Positions 61,371-64,000 of a DNA stretch of 64,000 nucleotides are shown here, piece by piece. Within the stretch, counting starts at the first letter, position 1. Each line of letters begins with the position of its first letter. Origin of the DNA: Candidatus Phyllobacterium onerii. Its GTDB lineage: Bacteria; Pseudomonadota; Alphaproteobacteria; Rhizobiales; Rhizobiaceae. Position numbers and translations under genes: made by a program. The notes below the pieces were generated by a model. The model saw nothing but the letters and a program-made list of their open reading frames with translations, made no database searches and was not told the DNA's origin. The DNA is taken from positions 62,001 through 126,000 of the forward strand of contig NZ_JAQMHX010000003.1 in assembly GCF_028331445.1 (NCBI RefSeq), read 5' to 3'.

Positions 61371-62042
61371 ATGGCCGCAATCGACGCAGAAGAAAAGAAC
61401 AAGCCAAACCGGCTCCCTGTACGTTTGACGCCAGACAATGACCCACGCCCGCTATCGCAAGTCTTCAGGGATTTGTCGCTCTCTGCAACAGCCCCGGTAT
61501 CTTTTGACGAACTCGAAGACGCCTTTACAGATCGCAGTTTTGCCGCGCTCCTCACATTTTTTGCTATTTTGAATCTTATCCCGCTACCGCCAGGTACCGG
61601 GGTCATCACCGGAATTCCACTTGTACTCGTTTCAGTACAAATGGTGATGGGGCGCGAATCTGTTTGGCTTCCAACTTTCATGCGAACGAAAACCATTTCC
61701 CCTGACCGGTTCCGCTTGATATCGGCCAAGGTCGTTCCTTGGCTGGAATGGCTGGAAAAGTTTATCCGGCCGCGCAATTGGCCGTTTGGCCGCAAGCAGG
61801 GTGATCGCTGGCTTGGTGCATTTACCACCATTCTTGGTCTGTCTGTGGTTCTGCCAATGCCGCTATCCAACTGGCTACCCGCTTTCGCTACTGCGATTAT
61901 CGGCATTGCACTTTGCGAGCGTGACGGCAGATTGATGTTGGGCGGACTGATACTCGGTGTCGTCTCAATCGGCATTGTCACGGGCTTTGCCTTGGTTGCC
62001 GCGAACGTGCTTGCCTATGCCGCAACCTACTGGCCTTTCTGA
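61371..62042 (+). CDS. ExoD-family membrane protein
   Basis: A 223-residue inner-membrane protein of the ExoD (exopolysaccharide synthesis) family, with FFAILNLIPLPPGTGVITGIPLVLVSVQMV, the following RESVWLP and a GD-WLGAFTTILGLSVVLPMPLSN helix region. Several starts are possible: ATG 61371 follows GAGAAG closely; ATG 61341 and 61299 would add up to 24 residues. In Sinorhizobium exoD mutants are sensitive to alkaline conditions and affect nodule invasion, but the biochemical role is not known. Confidence 0.8.
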   Translation: MAAIDAEEKNKPNRLPVRLTPDNDPRPLSQVFRDLSLSATAPVSFDELEDAFTDRSFAALLTFFAILNLIPLPPGTGVITGIPLVLVSVQMVMGRESVWLPTFMRTKTISPDRFRLISAKVVPWLEWLEKFIRPRNWPFGRKQGDRWLGAFTTILGLSVVLPMPLSNWLPAFATAIIGIALCERDGRLMLGGLILGVVSIGIVTGFALVAANVLAYAATYWPF

Positions 62043-62164
62043 ACCAAATCCCTGTCGCAAAAACACCAATGATGCACGTCGCATTTGAGTGCGCACGCGT
62101 CGTGAGATAGCAAGCTTAGCCCCTGATTTTCCGGCAAAAGGGTCGTTATCGGAGGATGAATTGC

Positions 62165-62467
62165 ATGGCTGATCTTATTGTCGTTTATTGGCGGGATATT
62201 CCCGCTCAAGTGACCGTCAAAAAGGGACGCCAGGCAGCCAAGCGCGAGCTTCCGATTCGTTTCACCGAGGCCATCGACATGTGTGCGATGCGCATTGGTG
62301 CGAAAGACTCCGATGCCTATTTGGCGGAATGGCGCCGCGGCACTCCGGTGCCTGTGAGTGATGATCTAGAGACCGAGGCGGATAGCGCCCTCGCCCGTAT
62401 TGACAATGAATATGATCGGGAACGCCTTGTGGCGCTCGTAAAGGCAGGTGGACATGAGCATTCATGA
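62165..62467 (+). CDS. Small 'virulence factor'-domain protein of the one-carbon operon
   Basis: A 100-residue cytoplasmic protein: ADLIVVYWRDIPAQVTVKKG, then RFTEAIDMCAMRIG and AYLAEWRRG. This matches the family annotated only as 'virulence factor'. GGAGG nine bases before ATG 62165 fixes the start. Its last 14 bases overlap the start of the MetF-like gene, and the pterin-binding methyltransferase follows, so it probably assists methyl-folate metabolism rather than virulence. The role is inference. Confidence 0.78.
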   Translation: MADLIVVYWRDIPAQVTVKKGRQAAKRELPIRFTEAIDMCAMRIGAKDSDAYLAEWRRGTPVPVSDDLETEADSALARIDNEYDRERLVALVKAGGHEHS

Positions 62468-63365
62468 ATTCAAAGCGAAGTCGCAGCAGGATCAAATGAC
62501 CAAGATCGCAGCATCCATTGAAGTCGCGGCTCGCCAGGCTATCGAATCGCAGGATTTGCCTGGTTTGTTCCCGGCAGGTACCCGCGTCTACATCACCGAT
62601 ATGGGTACGGACAGCGTCGATACGCTGACGGCGGCTGCAAAGCGCATTCATGAGCTTGGTTACAAACCGGTCCCGCATTTCGCTTCACGCCGCCTGTCGA
62701 CCAAAGCAACGCTCGAAACCCGTATCCGCCGAGCCGCGCAGGAAGCTGGCGTGACCGACGTTCTCGTCATTGGTGGCGGCCTCGAGCGTCGGGCCGGTGA
62801 GTTCTCCTCGACGATGGAAGTGTTGGAGACTGGTTTCTTCGACAAATACGGCATCACCGAGATGGGCGTTGCCGGCCATCCCGAAGGCAGCCCGGAGTTT
62901 TCCGAGGCCGTTGCGATTGAAGCTCTGCGTTTGAAGAAAGACTTCGGCGAACGTACTGGTGCCAAGCTGCGCGTCGTTACCCAGTTCGGTTTCGATGCCG
63001 ACCGTTTCATTCGCTATTCGGAATCGCTGCGCCAGCATGGCGTCGACCTTCCCGTGCATCTCGGCGTTGCTGGCCCTGCCAAGATTACGACACTGATCAA
63101 ATATGCAGCCATGTGCGGCGTCGGCAATTCGATCAGCTTCTTGAAGAAGAATGCCCTGTCGCTGACAGCGCTCGCTACAAGTCATTCACCGGAAGGTGTT
63201 GTTGGCCCCATCGAGCAGCACGTTTTGGCTAACCCGACATCTGTCATCAAGCAAATTCATATCTTCCCGTTCGGTGGATTGAAGAAGTCGTCTGAATGGC
63301 TTGTCGATCGCGGCTCATGGAATTTGAATACAGCACACTATTCTACAAACGCAGTCGCGAATTAA
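62454..63365 (+). CDS. Methylenetetrahydrofolate reductase-family protein (MetF-like)
   Basis: A 303-residue TIM-barrel flavoprotein relative of MetF, recognised by RVYITDMGTDSVDTLTAAAKR, PHFASRRL, VLVIGGGLE and GVAGHPEGSPE followed by TQFGFDADRFIRY. It should interconvert methylene- and methyl-tetrahydrofolate. It is more diverged than standard MetF, so direction or donor may differ. The ATG at 62454 lies within the end of the preceding gene. It is 10 bases upstream of the pterin-binding methyltransferase, consistent with oxidising methyl-folate made from betaine methyl groups or making methyl-folate for methionine. Confidence 0.85.
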   Translation: MSIHEFKAKSQQDQMTKIAASIEVAARQAIESQDLPGLFPAGTRVYITDMGTDSVDTLTAAAKRIHELGYKPVPHFASRRLSTKATLETRIRRAAQEAGVTDVLVIGGGLERRAGEFSSTMEVLETGFFDKYGITEMGVAGHPEGSPEFSEAVAIEALRLKKDFGERTGAKLRVVTQFGFDADRFIRYSESLRQHGVDLPVHLGVAGPAKITTLIKYAAMCGVGNSISFLKKNALSLTALATSHSPEGVVGPIEQHVLANPTSVIKQIHIFPFGGLKKSSEWLVDRGSWNLNTAHYSTNAVAN

Positions 63366-63375
63366 GGATCCTTGA

Positions 63376-64000
63376 ATGACCCGTACGATCGTTGCTTCGG
63401 CGACCAGAGAAATAATCATCGGATTTGATCAGCCTTTCTGCGTCATCGGCGAGCGGATCAATCCGACCGGTCGTAAGAAACTGGCCGCCGAAATGATCAC
63501 GGGCAATTTCGATACAGTCATCAAGGATGCTTTGGAGCAGGTCGCTGCGGGCGCAACCATGCTGGACGTCAACGCGGGTGTGACTGCGGTGGACCCCAAC
63601 GCGACGGAGCCCGGCCTTCTTGTTCAGACGCTTGAAATTGTTCAGAATCTGGTCGATGTCCCCTTGTCGATCGACAGTTCGGTAAGCGCTGCCATCGAGG
63701 CGGCATTGAAAGTCGCCAAGGGCCGTCCACTGGTCAATTCCGTGACGGGTGAAGAGGAGAAGCTCGAAGCCATTCTCCCGCTCATTAAAAAGTACAATGT
63801 TCCAGTCGTTGCGATTTCCAACGACGAGACCGGCATTTCCATGGATCCGGACGTTCGTTTCGCCGTTGCCAAGAAGATCGTACAGCGCGCAGCCGATTTC
63901 GGCATTCCGGCCCATGACATCGTGGTCGATCCCCTGGTCATGCCTATCGGTGCGCTTGGCGATGCCGGTCGGCAGGTTTTCGCACTGCTGCGCCGCTTGC
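63376..64000 (+). CDS. Pterin-binding methyltransferase, MtrH/AcsE/MetH-pterin type (cut by window edge)
   Basis: The first 208 residues of a free-standing pterin-binding TIM-barrel protein are visible: IGERINPTGRKKLAAEM (residues about 22-38), AGATMLDVNAGV, PLSIDSS, VNSVTGEEEK and VAISNDETGIS, then HDIVVDPLVMPIGA. These are the marks of methyl-tetrahydrofolate:corrinoid methyltransferases and of the folate module of MetH. AAGGA six bases upstream supports the ATG. It should exchange methyl groups between tetrahydrofolate and the corrinoid protein at 59003. The C-terminal end is outside the window. Confidence 0.92.
   Translation, partial: MTRTIVASATREIIIGFDQPFCVIGERINPTGRKKLAAEMITGNFDTVIKDALEQVAAGATMLDVNAGVTAVDPNATEPGLLVQTLEIVQNLVDVPLSIDSSVSAAIEAALKVAKGRPLVNSVTGEEEKLEAILPLIKKYNVPVVAISNDETGISMDPDVRFAVAKKIVQRAADFGIPAHDIVVDPLVMPIGALGDAGRQVFALLRRL

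Noticed and set aside
1-64000. tRNA, rRNA, CRISPR, transposase or prophage genes
   Set aside because: Scanned by eye on both strands; no cloverleaf, repeat-spacer array or mobile-element gene could be supported apart from the small palindromic element at 584-857.

Overview
The window looks like a chromosomal segment of a Hyphomicrobiales (Rhizobiales) alphaproteobacterium, probably in the Phyllobacteriaceae/Brucellaceae/Rhizobiaceae neighbourhood. The main clues are an AcpXL/LpxXL cluster for very-long-chain fatty acids of lipid A, an aerobic-type cobalamin pathway (CobN/CobO/CobW, CbtAB, CobE, CobK) and a glycine betaine/MttB/Bmt locus of the kind seen in rhizobia. Genes are dense and many starts overlap the preceding stop. 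I found no tRNA, rRNA, CRISPR, insertion sequence or phage gene.

Layout. 1-3.9 kb: C-P lyase genes phnG-H-I-J (minus, phnJ cut by the window edge) divergent from the regulator phnF, with a palindromic operator between them and a 274-bp inverted-repeat element between phnI and phnJ. 3.9-9.9 kb: small metabolic genes (PPOX flavoprotein, sugar kinase, aldose epimerase, aldehyde dehydrogenase, AEC transporter, degenerate histidine phosphatase). 10-14.8 kb: acpXL, a cysteine-less ketosynthase, a normal ketosynthase, an MDR dehydrogenase and lpxXL. 14.8-19.3 kb: a three-subunit molybdoenzyme, probably cytoplasm-facing SoeABC sulfite dehydrogenase. 20-24.6 kb: M20 peptidase plus a Dpp-like ABC importer without ATPases. 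24.6-41.2 kb: a large cobalamin block (cobD-C-B-A; cbiD-cobK; cobM-cobE-terB-like-cobO-cobN-cobW-cobP-cbtA-cbtB behind a B12 riboswitch; cobQ). 41.3-43.4 kb: two valine-catabolism genes. 44.3-64 kb: a methylated-amine and one-carbon locus.

The last 20 kb is the most interesting part. A glycine betaine-type ABC importer is followed on the same strand by a non-pyrrolysine MttB-family methyltransferase and a dimethylglycine-dehydrogenase-like flavoprotein. Beyond it come a PhnD-like protein plus a membrane desaturase with a divergent XRE regulator, a Bmt-type homocysteine methyltransferase, a PadR regulator, a frameshifted Fe-S protein, a second MttB paralogue, a free-standing corrinoid protein, a DUF1638 protein, a small 'virulence factor' protein, a MetF-like reductase and a free-standing pterin-binding (MtrH/AcsE-like) methyltransferase running off the window.

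Taken together these could form a corrinoid methyl hub in an aerobe: methyl groups leave quaternary amines through MttB to the corrinoid protein, then go to tetrahydrofolate (pterin protein, MetF) or to homocysteine (Bmt-type protein). The last three parts are also the three separated catalytic parts of a MetH-type methionine synthase. The cobalamin genes next door supply the cofactor. The missing piece, a corrinoid reductive activase, may lie just beyond the right edge or be partly represented by the frameshifted Fe-S protein.
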